A stretch of 45,823 bases of DNA from assembly GCA_001780955.1 (NCBI GenBank), contig MFJR01000009.1:17370-63192 (forward strand), written 5' to 3'. Numbering within the stretch: position 1 is the first letter of the stretch; each line of letters begins with the position of its first letter. Below, piece by piece: positions 38,100-45,823 of the stretch. The notes beneath the pieces are model-generated. The model was given only the letters and a program-made list of their open reading frames with translations, had not been told where the DNA came from and ran no database searches. The stretch is from Candidatus Gottesmanbacteria bacterium RIFCSPLOWO2_01_FULL_39_12b (GTDB lineage: Bacteria > Patescibacteriota > Microgenomatia > 2-02-FULL-39-11). The position numbers and the translations under genes were made by a program.

Positions 38100-38533
38100 A
38101 AGAGTGTTGGTAGAATTGCTCCGGGATTTAAGATATCCAGGCCCAGAATCTTACCTATGATACCCATTATAACCCAGGCGGCAACCACAACCACAAGACC
38201 GATTAATGCGTAAGTAATTTTATTTTTAGCCGTTTCCATCTTTGCCTTGTCTCCTCCTGATCCAATCCAGTCGTAGCCGGCCATGATTATTTGTACCCCA
38301 AACCAGAGAGCAGCCACGATCGTCATAAATCCGATGAATCCGCTGATTACTTTATTGAACTGGCTTCCAACTTTATCAGTATCGCTCTTCGTTAGATTAC
38401 AAAGGGCTTCTGCAACTGGTCCCAGACCTCCGCCGCAGCCTATTCCTTGGTCAGACGTAGCCGCCAAAACCTCTTTGGGTATAAATAATAAATAAAGCCC
38501 AATAAAAATTAAGATTTTTTTTATTTTCGTCAT
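38096..38533 (-). CDS. VirB2/TrbC-like two-TM pilin-type protein
   Basis: Signal peptide; IIMAGYDWIGSGGDKAKMETAKNKITYALIGLVVVVAAWVI. Confidence 0.82.
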   Translation of the reverse strand: MTKIKKILIFIGLYLLFIPKEVLAATSDQGIGCGGGLGPVAEALCNLTKSDTDKVGSQFNKVISGFIGFMTIVAALWFGVQIIMAGYDWIGSGGDKAKMETAKNKITYALIGLVVVVAAWVIMGIIGKILGLDILNPGAILPTLL

Positions 38534-38880
38534 AGTTTAGGATTGAGTATTGCCGATGGATCTTTGAAAAGGACGACACCTATTACCGCTGCAATTAAAA
38601 ATGATGAGACAATAATAAAAAGGCCCAATAGTGTTTGCCAGATTCTCGTCCAGGCCTTTTCAACCGCTTTTGGGTCTCCTCCTGCCGTCATAAATCCAAA
38701 TCCGGCTATAATTAAATTTAAAAACCCCCAAAGTCCCGCCGCAATAAAGATAAGCTTGAGGATCAGGTTGAGGAAAACTATTATTCCTACCAATCTGCCT
38801 GTAACCGGATCGATTCCGATAGGAGGAATACTTGAAGGAGCGATAATTTTGCCAATGGGGTCAGTTGTTGGTAAGGCCAT
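38530..38880 (-). CDS. VirB2/TrbC-like two-TM pilin-type protein
   Basis: IIAGFGFMTAGGDPKAVEKAWTRIWQTLLGLFIIVSSFLI. Confidence 0.8.
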   Translation of the reverse strand: MALPTTDPIGKIIAPSSIPPIGIDPVTGRLVGIIVFLNLILKLIFIAAGLWGFLNLIIAGFGFMTAGGDPKAVEKAWTRIWQTLLGLFIIVSSFLIAAVIGVVLFKDPSAILNPKL

Positions 38881-38894
38881 GATTGGTTAGTTAT

Positions 38895-39221
38895 TTATAA
38901 AATACCTCCCAGTGTGCCATTTGTTAGAAAGTTGATAATTTGTAGAATCCAAAATGCCCCAAACATTATAATAAGTCCAACTACGGCATATGTCAAAAAA
39001 CTGCGCGCCTTTTCTTTGGCGGCGGCATCATCGTTACCCGCGTTGATTACGACGCCAAACCCGGCGATAATTATAAGGATAAAAAAGATAATCGCACCCA
39101 AAAGAAGAATTTTTGGCAGAAAAAAGGATATAAGGCCACCTAGCGAGCTAAAATTTGTATTTTGTGCAGGCGACCAGACGTCGGCGATATCCAGTGCATA
39201 AACCGGAGGAAACAATTTCAT
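38895..39221 (-). CDS. VirB2/TrbC-like two-TM pilin-type protein
   Basis: IIAGFGVVINAGNDDAAAKEKARSFLTYAVVGLIIMFGAFWI. Confidence 0.78.
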   Translation of the reverse strand: MKLFPPVYALDIADVWSPAQNTNFSSLGGLISFFLPKILLLGAIIFFILIIIAGFGVVINAGNDDAAAKEKARSFLTYAVVGLIIMFGAFWILQIINFLTNGTLGGIL

Positions 39222-39227
39222 AATTTT

Positions 39228-39279
39228 AGTCTAGAGGTAAGTGATCTTGTTTGTCAAATCAAATACTTCAGACTATAAT
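39228..39279. promoter_or_regulatory. divergent promoters with overlapping -35 elements
   Basis: Plus: TTGTCA 39251-39256, N17, TATAAT 39274-39279. Minus: TTGACA (TGTCAA 39252-39257), N18, TAGACT (AGTCTA 39228-39233). Confidence 0.7.
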
Positions 39280-39303
39280 AAACAGATTCATCAATCTTTG
39301 AGC

Positions 39304-39903
39304 ATGAAACATAACAAAATTACGACTAAAACCATATCCATGACAGGGCCAACTTTTATCGATGAAAAGACTATTGTCGCGGAAATTTTACGTGGTAATG
39401 AAAGAGCTTTAAGATTTTTTTATCATTACTATCAACGCTCGTTGACTTCTTATATCAAAAAAAGAATAGATAATAAAGAAGATGTTGAAGAAATACTTCA
39501 AGACACTCTTCTGGCCACCATTGAAGGATTGAGGGATTTTGCCTTCCGGTCTTCTCTTTTTACCTTTATCTGTAGTATAGCTAATCATAAAATTATAGAT
39601 TTTTATCGCAGGAAAAAAATAAAAAACATTGTTTTTTCTAAATTAGGAGATATAGAAACTCTTCTCTCTAATCTGATTGGGCCGGAAGACTCATACGACG
39701 CCGAATTACTTCGGCAAAAAATCAAAGCTACTTTTAAAAACCTTACTCCCAATTATCGTGTTATTCTGAGGTTGAAATATATATACGGCTATTCGGTAGA
39801 AGAAATAGCCCGTAAATTGAGCATTTCTTTTAAAAGTGCGGAAAGTCAGCTCTTTCGTGCAAGAAAAGCCTTTGCCGCCGTTTACCATTATGAAGGAAGA
39901 TAA
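39304..39903 (+). CDS. ECF-type sigma-70 family RNA polymerase sigma factor
   Basis: Region 2 DVEEILQDTLLATIEGLRDFAFRSSLFTFICSIANHKIIDFYRRKK; region 4 YRVILRLKYIYGYSVEEIARKLSISFKSAESQLFRARKAF. Start corrected from 39241 because that lies upstream of the promoter. Confidence 0.9.
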   Translation: MKHNKITTKTISMTGPTFIDEKTIVAEILRGNERALRFFYHYYQRSLTSYIKKRIDNKEDVEEILQDTLLATIEGLRDFAFRSSLFTFICSIANHKIIDFYRRKKIKNIVFSKLGDIETLLSNLIGPEDSYDAELLRQKIKATFKNLTPNYRVILRLKYIYGYSVEEIARKLSISFKSAESQLFRARKAFAAVYHYEGR

Positions 39904-40123
39904 AATCTATAAGTTGCTAGTCAGTAAAATGCAGGAAATTGCTTTGGTACCTCCTCAAACTATCGGGTCCTTTACACCTTTGTATAAAAAGATTGTTCCC
40001 CGGTTCAAATACTATCCCTGGAAAAGTGCCTTGATTATTTCTCTAGCGTCAACAATTTCCCTCTATCTGGTTCTTGGTTCAACTCTGGTGAAAATTGCTT
40101 CACTGCTTCAGTTTGGATTTTAA
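39890..40123 (+). CDS. small single-TM protein, putative membrane anti-sigma/regulator
   Basis: MKEDKIYKLLVSKMQEIAL... plus one hydrophobic stretch; overlaps the sigma-factor stop. No zinc anti-sigma motif seen. Confidence 0.5.
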   Translation: MKEDKIYKLLVSKMQEIALVPPQTIGSFTPLYKKIVPRFKYYPWKSALIISLASTISLYLVLGSTLVKIASLLQFGF

Positions 40124-40131
40124 AATTAGGT

Positions 40132-40749
40132 ATGATTAATTTTTTACGCTTAAGCCTTCTTTTTGCTAGAAATGTGGTTAATTGCGTCAATAGTCCGTAC
40201 GTAACTTTTAGGAAGCTGACCGAAGAAAAAACTGGAGTAAAGCAAACCGGATTTATTTTCTTTTTTGTGGTCGCCTATTTTATTTTTGTCAGCTGGATTC
40301 GTGTTCCGTTTCGTAATCCATACCTTTTAACTATGCAATTTAATAAATTACTTTTAGGGTGGATTGTTGGTTTTTGGGGAATTATTATACTTCTCTATTT
40401 CTTGGGAAAACTGGTTAGTTCTCGTGGAACATTTCGATCGGTTTTTATCCTCTGGACTTGGTCACTTTTGCCTACCCTTACTTGGTTTTTTTTAACTTCT
40501 TTCTTATTTATTATTTTTCCTCCACCTCGAACTTTAAGTATTTGGGGTAAAATTTATAGCCTTGTTTTTATTTCCTTTTCCTTATCCTTATTATTTTGGA
40601 AATTAATCCTTTATTATTTGACGCTCCGTTTTGCTTTTCGAATTGATTTGCAGAAAATTACCATTGTTACTTTTGTCGTGATTCCCTATATCGTTATGTA
40701 TTCGGTTGTGATGTACTCTTTAGGAATTTTTCGGATTCCCTTTATTTAA
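40132..40749 (+). CDS. multi-TM membrane protein (Yip1-like)
   Basis: About five hydrophobic helices; family assignment weak. Confidence 0.6.
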   Translation: MINFLRLSLLFARNVVNCVNSPYVTFRKLTEEKTGVKQTGFIFFFVVAYFIFVSWIRVPFRNPYLLTMQFNKLLLGWIVGFWGIIILLYFLGKLVSSRGTFRSVFILWTWSLLPTLTWFFLTSFLFIIFPPPRTLSIWGKIYSLVFISFSLSLLFWKLILYYLTLRFAFRIDLQKITIVTFVVIPYIVMYSVVMYSLGIFRIPFI

Positions 40750-40758
40750 ATTTAACTT

Positions 40759-41907
40759 ATGGATTTAAGATCTTTTAAAAATATTGAAGACAGAAGAAAG
40801 TTTTTAGAGAAAAAGTTAAAAATAAACTTTTCAGCCGTCAGTATTTTTCCGCAGGATTTAAAAGAAGCGCAAAATAGAAACTGTGAGAATATGATTGGAG
40901 TAATTCAGATACCTCTTGGGGTGGCCGGTCCGGTTCTTCTTCGAAAAGGAAAAACTAAAGAGTTCTACTATCTACCGTTGGCAACCACCGAAGCGGCCTT
41001 GGTTGCTTCAGTCAATCGGGGTTGTAAAGCAATTTGTCTTTCAGACGGGGCAAAAGTAGTGGTGGAAAATATTGGTATGACCCGGGGGCCGGTATTTAGA
41101 ACCGGAGGGATTATTGAAGGAACAAGGGTTAAATCCTGGCTTAAACGAAACTTTAATAAACTGGCCCAAATTGCCAAGTTTTCTTCTCCCCATTTGAAGT
41201 TGACCCAAGTTAATGACTTAATGGTTGGCGACTATATATTTGTACGGTTTTACTTTGACACTCAAGAAGCGATGGGTATGAATATGGTGACTTTAGCCAC
41301 CCAAAAAATAGTTGATTATATCGAAATTAACACACAAGTTAAGTGTCTTTCTTTAGCGGGTAATTTTGACATCGATAAAAAGCCAGCCTGGCTCAATATA
41401 TTGCTCGGTCGGGGAAGGAGAGTCTGGGCCGAAGTTAACTTGACAAATGAGGTGGTGAGACAAGTCTTGAAAACCACGCCACAAAAACTGCATGAAGTGG
41501 CCATTAATAAATGTTACTTAGGTTCTGCTGTTTCCGGCTCGATGGGATTTAATGCGCATTTTGCCAATATTATCGCCGCCTTTTATTTGGCTTGTGGTCA
41601 GGATTTAGCACATGTTGTTGAAGGAAGTGTGGGTATTACTGCGACTCAATTAATTGATAGAAATCTAAAAATCTCAGTCTATCTTCCCAATTTGCAGGTA
41701 GGCACTGTTGGTGGTGGAACCGGATTACCGTCACAAAAAGAAGCTCTTAATCTTTTAGGGTTAAATAGTAATGGTAGCGGTCAAAATACTGACAGACTGG
41801 CTGAAATTATGGGCGTGGCAGTTTTGGCGGGAGAAATTTCACTTTTAGCCTCGCTTAGCGAGGGTAGTTTGGCAAAATCCCACCAGAAATTAGCCCGTCG
41901 AGATTAA
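40759..41907 (+). CDS. hmgA: hydroxymethylglutaryl-CoA reductase, class I-like
   Basis: NCENMIGVIQIPLGVAGP; AMGMNMVTLAT; AGNFDIDKKPAWLNILLGRGRRV; VGTVGGGTGLPSQKEALNLLG. Confidence 0.95.
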   Translation: MDLRSFKNIEDRRKFLEKKLKINFSAVSIFPQDLKEAQNRNCENMIGVIQIPLGVAGPVLLRKGKTKEFYYLPLATTEAALVASVNRGCKAICLSDGAKVVVENIGMTRGPVFRTGGIIEGTRVKSWLKRNFNKLAQIAKFSSPHLKLTQVNDLMVGDYIFVRFYFDTQEAMGMNMVTLATQKIVDYIEINTQVKCLSLAGNFDIDKKPAWLNILLGRGRRVWAEVNLTNEVVRQVLKTTPQKLHEVAINKCYLGSAVSGSMGFNAHFANIIAAFYLACGQDLAHVVEGSVGITATQLIDRNLKISVYLPNLQVGTVGGGTGLPSQKEALNLLGLNSNGSGQNTDRLAEIMGVAVLAGEISLLASLSEGSLAKSHQKLARRD

Positions 41908-41911
41908 CTTT

Positions 41912-42952
41912 ATGAAGGTTGGAATATTGGGTTATGGAGTTTATCTGCCTAAATATCGTGTAAAAGTTTCCGATATCGCTTCAGTCTGGGGAAAAAATAG
42001 CGCTGAGATTGAAAAGTTACTAGGGCTTAAGGAGAAATCAGTCTCTTCATTTGATGAAGATGCAGTCACTCAAGCATTTGAAGCAGCCAGTATAAGTTTG
42101 AAACACGCCAACGTATCCGCTTCTGAACTAGAGGTGTGTTTAGTTGGATCAGAAAGTCACCCTTATGCGGTTAATCCTACCTCAACTATTGTCGCTGAAT
42201 TTTTAGGCGTGGGTCAAAATTATTTAGCCTCTGATTTACAATTTGCCTGTAAAGCCGCAACTTCTGGAATAATTGCCACTTTTGGATTGATTGCCTGCGG
42301 GAAAATAAATATCGGTTTAGTAATTGGAAGCGATAAGGCACAAGCCAAAACGCATGATATTTTAGAGTATACTTCTTCTTCAGCGGCCGCTTCTTATGTT
42401 TTAGGTAATAATCTTAACGAGAGTATTATGCAAATAGTCGATTTTGCCTCTTTTTCCTCAGATACTCCAGATTTTTGGCGACGGGATGGAGTGCGTTTTC
42501 CAAGTCACGGTGGAAGATTTACCGGAGAACCAGCTTATTTTGCACACGTCATGGGAGCGGCAAAAAACTTATTAGAAAAGACTAAACTGCAGCCCTCTGA
42601 TTTTTCTTATTGTGTTTTTCATATGCCGAATGGTAAATTTCCGAAAGAAGTTGCCAAAAGACTGGGATTTACCAGTCAGCAATTAGCCCCCTCTTTAATT
42701 TTTGAGGAGGTAGGTAATCCTTATTCTGCCTCTTCACTTTTAGGTCTCTGCGCCGTATTGGATATAGCAAAACCAGGGCAATTAATTTTCATGGTGTCTT
42801 ACGGTTCCGGAGCCGGATCTGATAGTTTTGTTTTTAAAACACTTGAAGCGTTAGATAAAAAACGTAAAAGTAATCAGCCTTTTTCGAGGTTAGCTTCCCA
42901 TAAAAAAAACATTTCCTATATTGATTATTTAAAATACGGGAGAAAAATTTGA
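41912..42952 (+). CDS. hydroxymethylglutaryl-CoA synthase, archaeal type
   Basis: MKVGILGYGVYLPKYRV; SHPYAVNPTSTIVAEFLGVG; LQFACKAATSGI; HMPNGKFPKEVAKRLGF. Confidence 0.93.
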   Translation: MKVGILGYGVYLPKYRVKVSDIASVWGKNSAEIEKLLGLKEKSVSSFDEDAVTQAFEAASISLKHANVSASELEVCLVGSESHPYAVNPTSTIVAEFLGVGQNYLASDLQFACKAATSGIIATFGLIACGKINIGLVIGSDKAQAKTHDILEYTSSSAAASYVLGNNLNESIMQIVDFASFSSDTPDFWRRDGVRFPSHGGRFTGEPAYFAHVMGAAKNLLEKTKLQPSDFSYCVFHMPNGKFPKEVAKRLGFTSQQLAPSLIFEEVGNPYSASSLLGLCAVLDIAKPGQLIFMVSYGSGAGSDSFVFKTLEALDKKRKSNQPFSRLASHKKNISYIDYLKYGRKI

Positions 42953-42953
42953 T

Positions 42954-44102
42954 ATGGATGTAAACATCATTGCCGGTTCCACCACAAAATTTGGTGAATT
43001 ATGGCATGTTTCACCTAGAGATATGGTTAGACAGGTGGTTGAAGATGTTATCGATCAAGCAATGATTTCACGCTCAAAACTTCAGGCAATTTTTATCGGC
43101 AACATGTTGTCCAGTTCCTTAGGGGGTCAGGATCATCTAGGGGCATTTTTTGCTGAAGAATTAGGATTATCAATACCAGCTGTAAAAGTAGAAGGAGCCT
43201 GTGCTTCGGGGGGGTTGGCCGTTCATACTGGGTGCCTAGCGATTATGTCCGGGCTTTACGACACCGTATTAGTCGTAGGAGTCGAAAAAATGACTGATTA
43301 TAAACCAGAAACCGTAGCCAGTGTTTTAATGGGTGCAGGTTCGGAGGCGGAAAGAGAAGCAGGTCTGACTTTTCCAGCACTTTATGCTCTGATGACGCGC
43401 GTTCATATGAAAAAGTGGAGTACGACTGAAAAAGATTTAGCTTATGTATCAGTCAAAAATCATTTTCATGCTTCATTAAACTCTCATGCCCAGTTTCCTT
43501 ATCAGGTGACCCTGGAGCAGGTGTTAAAAAGCCCAGTCATTGCTTCTCCGCTTAAACTTCTGGATTGTTCTCCTATTACCGATGGAGCTGCAGCCATTAT
43601 CTTAACCAGAAACAAGAAAGCAGCCATAAGAAACAAAACGGTTAGTATTATTGCCTCTGTTGTGGCCACCGATACCTTGGGATTGGCCGAGAGAGAAGAT
43701 TTATCCAGTTTAAAAGCTTCGGTAATTGCCGCAAAAAATGCTTATCATCAGTCGGGAATCTCTCCCAAAGATATTGACGTAGTTGAGGTACATGATTGCT
43801 TTACAATTGCGGAAATTATCGCGATGGAGGATTTGGGTTTCTTTCCCAAAGGTAAAGCAAGTTTTGCTATAAAAGAAGGGGTTACCAAGTTAGGCGGGTA
43901 CCCGGTAGTCAATACATCAGGAGGTTTAAAAGCCTCTGGACACCCGGTCGGGGCAACCGGTGTAAAGCAAGTGGTAGAAATTTACCAGCAGTTGACCGGT
44001 CGGGGGGGTAAAAAACAAGTTAAGGATGCCCGAATAGGTTTAACACATAATGTAGGAGGAAGTGGAGCCACAGCCGTTATTCATATACTTAAGTGCTTAT
44101 GA
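42954..44102 (+). CDS. thiolase, archaeal acetyl-CoA acetyltransferase-like
   Basis: VEGACASGGLAVHTG; VEVHDCFTIAEIIAMEDLGF; NTSGGLKASGHPVGATGVKQVVEI. Confidence 0.93.
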   Translation: MDVNIIAGSTTKFGELWHVSPRDMVRQVVEDVIDQAMISRSKLQAIFIGNMLSSSLGGQDHLGAFFAEELGLSIPAVKVEGACASGGLAVHTGCLAIMSGLYDTVLVVGVEKMTDYKPETVASVLMGAGSEAEREAGLTFPALYALMTRVHMKKWSTTEKDLAYVSVKNHFHASLNSHAQFPYQVTLEQVLKSPVIASPLKLLDCSPITDGAAAIILTRNKKAAIRNKTVSIIASVVATDTLGLAEREDLSSLKASVIAAKNAYHQSGISPKDIDVVEVHDCFTIAEIIAMEDLGFFPKGKASFAIKEGVTKLGGYPVVNTSGGLKASGHPVGATGVKQVVEIYQQLTGRGGKKQVKDARIGLTHNVGGSGATAVIHILKCL

Positions 44103-44398
44103 TAAGTCCGGTTAAAATTTGGCGAAACCAGAAAAAAATTAAAACGTTATTGGGTTGCAAGGGTAAGATAATTTCCTGGTCCAAAATTCACGTACCGCCT
44201 GCCGGATTTGAAAATCAAGCTCCTTACGTAGTGGTCATAGTCAGTCTTGAGTCCGGGAAGAATTACACGGCTCAATTCGTAGATTGGGAGGAAGAGCATC
44301 TGAGAATAGGTCAACGTGTTAGAGCTGTTTTGAGACGCACCCGAGAACCAGGAGAAGAAGGAGTAATCCCCTATGGAGTCAAATTCAAACCTCTTTAA
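44093..44398 (+). CDS. DUF35 OB-fold protein
   Basis: Overlaps the thiolase; GKIISWSKIHVPPAGFENQAPYVVVIVSLESGKNYTAQFVDWEEEHLRIGQRVRAVLRR. Confidence 0.88.
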   Translation: MLMISPVKIWRNQKKIKTLLGCKGKIISWSKIHVPPAGFENQAPYVVVIVSLESGKNYTAQFVDWEEEHLRIGQRVRAVLRRTREPGEEGVIPYGVKFKPL

Positions 44399-45371
44399 TA
44401 CTACAGTTTCGGCTCCGGGGAAAATTCACCTTTTAGGAGAACACGTTGTGGTTTACGGTAAACCAGCATTGATTGCTGCGATAAATAGAAGACTGTATAC
44501 GAATGTAAAAATCAATCCGCCAGCTGGCGGACAAAAATCAAAGATCAAAAACGGAAAGATCAGTATAAAAACAAATAGTGATACTCGCTTGGTGAAACAG
44601 GCTATTATCGTCTTTAAAAACGCCTTCAAAATTAAAGATTTACCCGGTTTGGAAATTACAATTAATTCCCAAATTCCCGTAGGGAGCGGATTGGGCTCTT
44701 CTGCCGCTATCGCAGTTTCCGTTATCGGAGTTTTAATGAAGGCGGTTTTAAATATCTGGAATCCGACAAAAATAAATGAATTGGCTTTTGAAGTAGAAAA
44801 GTTACAGCATAGAAATCCTTCCGGAGGGGATAATACGGTGGTTACTTTCGGAGGGTTAATCTGGTATAGGCGTGAATTTGATTTTTTAAAGTCAATCTGG
44901 AGTCTGCCGATCATAAATTACAAAATTCCCCCCTTTGTTCTTATTGATAGCGGTAAACCGCAAGAGTCAACGGGACAGATGGTAGACTCGGTACGGAAAA
45001 TTGGAATTAACAATCAAGCATATTTTGAGAAAATATTAACCTCTCAAGAGAAAGAAACCAAAAGTTTACTTTTGGCACTAAAGGGGGGAGACAATAAAGC
45101 GATAAAGCAATCGATAGTAAATGGAGAAAGGAATCTGGAAAAACTGAAGGTTATAGGTATAAAAGCCAAAAAAATTATTAGTGAAATAGAAAAAATAGGT
45201 GGTGCAGCCAAGGTGAGCGGTGGGGGCGGTAAAAAGAAAGGTAGCGGTTACCTTTTATGCTATCATGAAGATTTAGCAAGACTGACCATCTTAGAAAAAA
45301 AACTCGGGCTAAGGATGGAAAAAATTAAACTAGGAGAGGAAGGAGTGAGAATCGAACAGTGTCAAAAATAA
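44373..45371 (+). CDS. mevalonate kinase (GHMP family)
   Basis: VSAPGKIHLLGEHVVVYGKPALIAAINRR; PVGSGLGSSAAIAVSVIGVL; NPSGGDNTVVTFGG. Confidence 0.9.
   Translation: MESNSNLFNTTVSAPGKIHLLGEHVVVYGKPALIAAINRRLYTNVKINPPAGGQKSKIKNGKISIKTNSDTRLVKQAIIVFKNAFKIKDLPGLEITINSQIPVGSGLGSSAAIAVSVIGVLMKAVLNIWNPTKINELAFEVEKLQHRNPSGGDNTVVTFGGLIWYRREFDFLKSIWSLPIINYKIPPFVLIDSGKPQESTGQMVDSVRKIGINNQAYFEKILTSQEKETKSLLLALKGGDNKAIKQSIVNGERNLEKLKVIGIKAKKIISEIEKIGGAAKVSGGGGKKKGSGYLLCYHEDLARLTILEKKLGLRMEKIKLGEEGVRIEQCQK
44514..44535 (+). repeat. intragenic palindromic mini-repeat AATCCGCCAGCTGGCGGACAAA (copy B)
   Basis: Near-identical to copy A; perfect palindrome TCCGCCAGCTGGCGGA inside the mevalonate kinase gene. Confidence 0.55.
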
Positions 45372-45823
45372 AAGTTTCAGCACCCGGTAAATTGATGCTC
45401 TTTGGCGAACACGCAGTAGTTTATGGGTTTCCCTGTATTGTAACCGCGATCGATAAACGTATCACTGTTGAAATAGAAAAAACACCGGAAAAAAAAGACC
45501 GCGTTATATCTTCAGGAGTTTCGGATACCAGATTTGTTGATATGGCGATTGCCGTTTTAAAAAGAAAGTTTACCATTAGTGAAAACGTAAGGATAAAGAT
45601 CCAAAGCGACTTAGGTCAATACGGATTGGGATCATCCTCTGCCGTTACGGTAGCAACCTTAAAAGGTTTGCTAGATTTATTTTCTATCAAAATTAATAAC
45701 AAAGAATTATTTCAATTAGCTTATGAGACAGTTTTATCCGTGCAGGGGAAAGCGTCAGGTTTTGATGTGGCAGCCTCTATTTATGGCGGGACAATCTATT
45801 TTGACGGAAAGACTAAAGCGGTA
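45359..45823 (+). CDS. second GHMP kinase, phosphomevalonate kinase-like (partial at window edge)
   Basis: GTG start; VSKIKVSAPGKLMLFGEHAVVYGFPCIVTAIDKR...YGLGSSSAVTVATLKGL...VQGKASGFDVAASIYGGTIYFDG. Not in ORF track (no stop in window). Confidence 0.85.
   Translation, partial: MSKIKVSAPGKLMLFGEHAVVYGFPCIVTAIDKRITVEIEKTPEKKDRVISSGVSDTRFVDMAIAVLKRKFTISENVRIKIQSDLGQYGLGSSSAVTVATLKGLLDLFSIKINNKELFQLAYETVLSVQGKASGFDVAASIYGGTIYFDGKTKAV

Noticed and set aside
39241-39303. Upstream start (39241) for the sigma factor
   Set aside because: It lies upstream of or within the predicted promoter; ATG at 39304 is the consistent start.
1-45823. CRISPR array, tRNA or rRNA genes, integrase or transposase
   Set aside because: No regularly spaced direct repeats, TPsiC-like GGTTCGAATCC signatures, rRNA-like blocks or recombinase motifs were seen by eye; small RNAs cannot be excluded without a covariance search.

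Overview
This window looks like a chromosomal segment of a Candidate Phyla Radiation (Patescibacteria, probably Microgenomates-like) bacterium. The taxonomy is inferred from gene content and style, not from a search. It contains the replication-origin neighbourhood (dnaN-dnaA, rpmH-rnpA-yidD-yidC-jag) with a DnaA-box cluster. It also contains a type IV secretion/pilus-like system split into two loci: PrgI/TraC-like/VirB4 at 7.5-12.8 kb, and a VirB6-like protein plus six tandem VirB2/TrbC-like two-TM proteins at 35.4-39.2 kb. Other content: nadD-nadE; four toxin-antitoxin-type modules (HEPN-MNT, VapBC, Phd-PIN, AbiEi/AbiEii) and a DUF4143 ATPase; and an unusual metabolic cassette (PfkB kinase, unknown 431-aa protein, BtpA/SgcQ-like remnant, HAD phosphatase, AllA-like cupin). 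There is also an epimerase next to a eukaryotic-type hexokinase, and an ECF sigma factor heading a mevalonate operon with an archaeal-style HMGS-thiolase-DUF35 block. Three coding features are missing from the supplied ORF track: partial CDSs at both window edges (1..983 - and 45359..45823 +) and a short BtpA-like remnant (23444..23587 -). Many start codons sit 6-9 nt downstream of good sigma70 -10 boxes, which suggests widespread leaderless transcription. The most interesting items are the PfkB/HAD/AllA-like cassette with its BtpA-like remnant, the divergent promoter joining the pilin array to the sigma/mevalonate operon, and the split T4SS with its pilin array.
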